Shown in pieces: positions 5,856 through 5,884 of a stretch of DNA of 5,884 nt (position 1 is its first letter; the number at the start of each line of letters is the position of its first letter). This stretch comes from JBOHER01 sp050701115 (GTDB taxonomy: Bacteria; Actinomycetota; Actinomycetes; Mycobacteriales; Pseudonocardiaceae). The notes beneath the pieces were generated by a model. It did no database searches and had not been told where the DNA came from. It saw nothing but the letters and a program-made list of their open reading frames with translations. Both the position numbers and the translations under genes were made by a program. The stretch lies in assembly GCA_050701115.1 (NCBI GenBank), contig JBOHER010000407.1:1-5884 (forward strand), read 5' to 3'.

Positions 5856-5883
5856 CCGGCGAGCTGAAGGTGGCCTTGAGTGC
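5856..5883 (+). repeat. 3'-end repeat, right copy, cut by window end
   Basis: This 28-base stretch begins 6 bases after the stop codon of the PDZ/Lon-type gene and matches the minus strand of 19-46 at 25 of 28 positions. It contains GAAGGTGGCCTTGAGTGCC at 5866-5884. By analogy with the left copy, the other half of a palindrome is expected beyond the window edge, making this a likely terminator. The hairpin itself cannot be confirmed here. Confidence 0.55.
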
Positions 5884-5884
5884 C

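Overview
The window is high-GC DNA with dense coding on both strands, GTG starts, little visible Shine-Dalgarno sequence, and protein families typical of Actinobacteria. The gene set and order (PDZ/Lon-like protease facing away from a DUF2342-type zincin, then an E1/cyclodehydratase-like protein, then an ABC1/AarF kinase) resemble, from memory, the Mycobacterium tuberculosis Rv3194c-Rv3197 neighbourhood. The sequence style and the GAAGGTGGCC-type 3'-end repeats suggest a Pseudonocardiales genome (Amycolatopsis/Saccharopolyspora-like). That genus-level placement is inference.

Layout. Positions 1-86 hold a perfect 11-bp hairpin and short direct repeats just past the 3' end of the first gene. 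Positions 87-1430 (minus) encode an intact ABC1/AarF/UbiB-type kinase-like protein. Positions 1474-2529 (minus) encode an E1/ThiF-like protein of the TOMM cyclodehydratase/leader-binding type, 43 bp upstream of the kinase and probably co-transcribed with it. Positions 2530-2679 are a divergent intergenic region with a perfect DnaA-box sequence and a good -10 hexamer for the next gene. Positions 2680-3285 (plus) encode a YgjP-type HEXXH metallopeptidase. After a 19-bp convergent gap, 3305-4669 (minus) encodes the DUF2342/Zincin_2-type protein. A 91-bp divergent promoter region follows. Positions 4761-5849 (plus) encode a membrane-anchored PDZ plus Lon-type serine protease of the YlbL family. 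The last 29 bases carry the same 3'-end repeat as the left edge.

How the genes may work together. Three of the five genes are proteases or protease-like, one is an E1-like nucleotide-binding protein with cysteines that could bind zinc, and one is an ABC1 ATPase/kinase. No YcaO enzyme or convincing precursor peptide is visible, so the E1-like protein looks like an orphan housekeeping member rather than part of a RiPP cluster. Three of the genes appear to have a -10 hexamer 6-7 nt before the start codon, which suggests leaderless mRNAs. All five coding regions look intact. There are no RNA genes, mobile elements or CRISPR arrays that I can support, and no gene-free stretch longer than about 150 bp.
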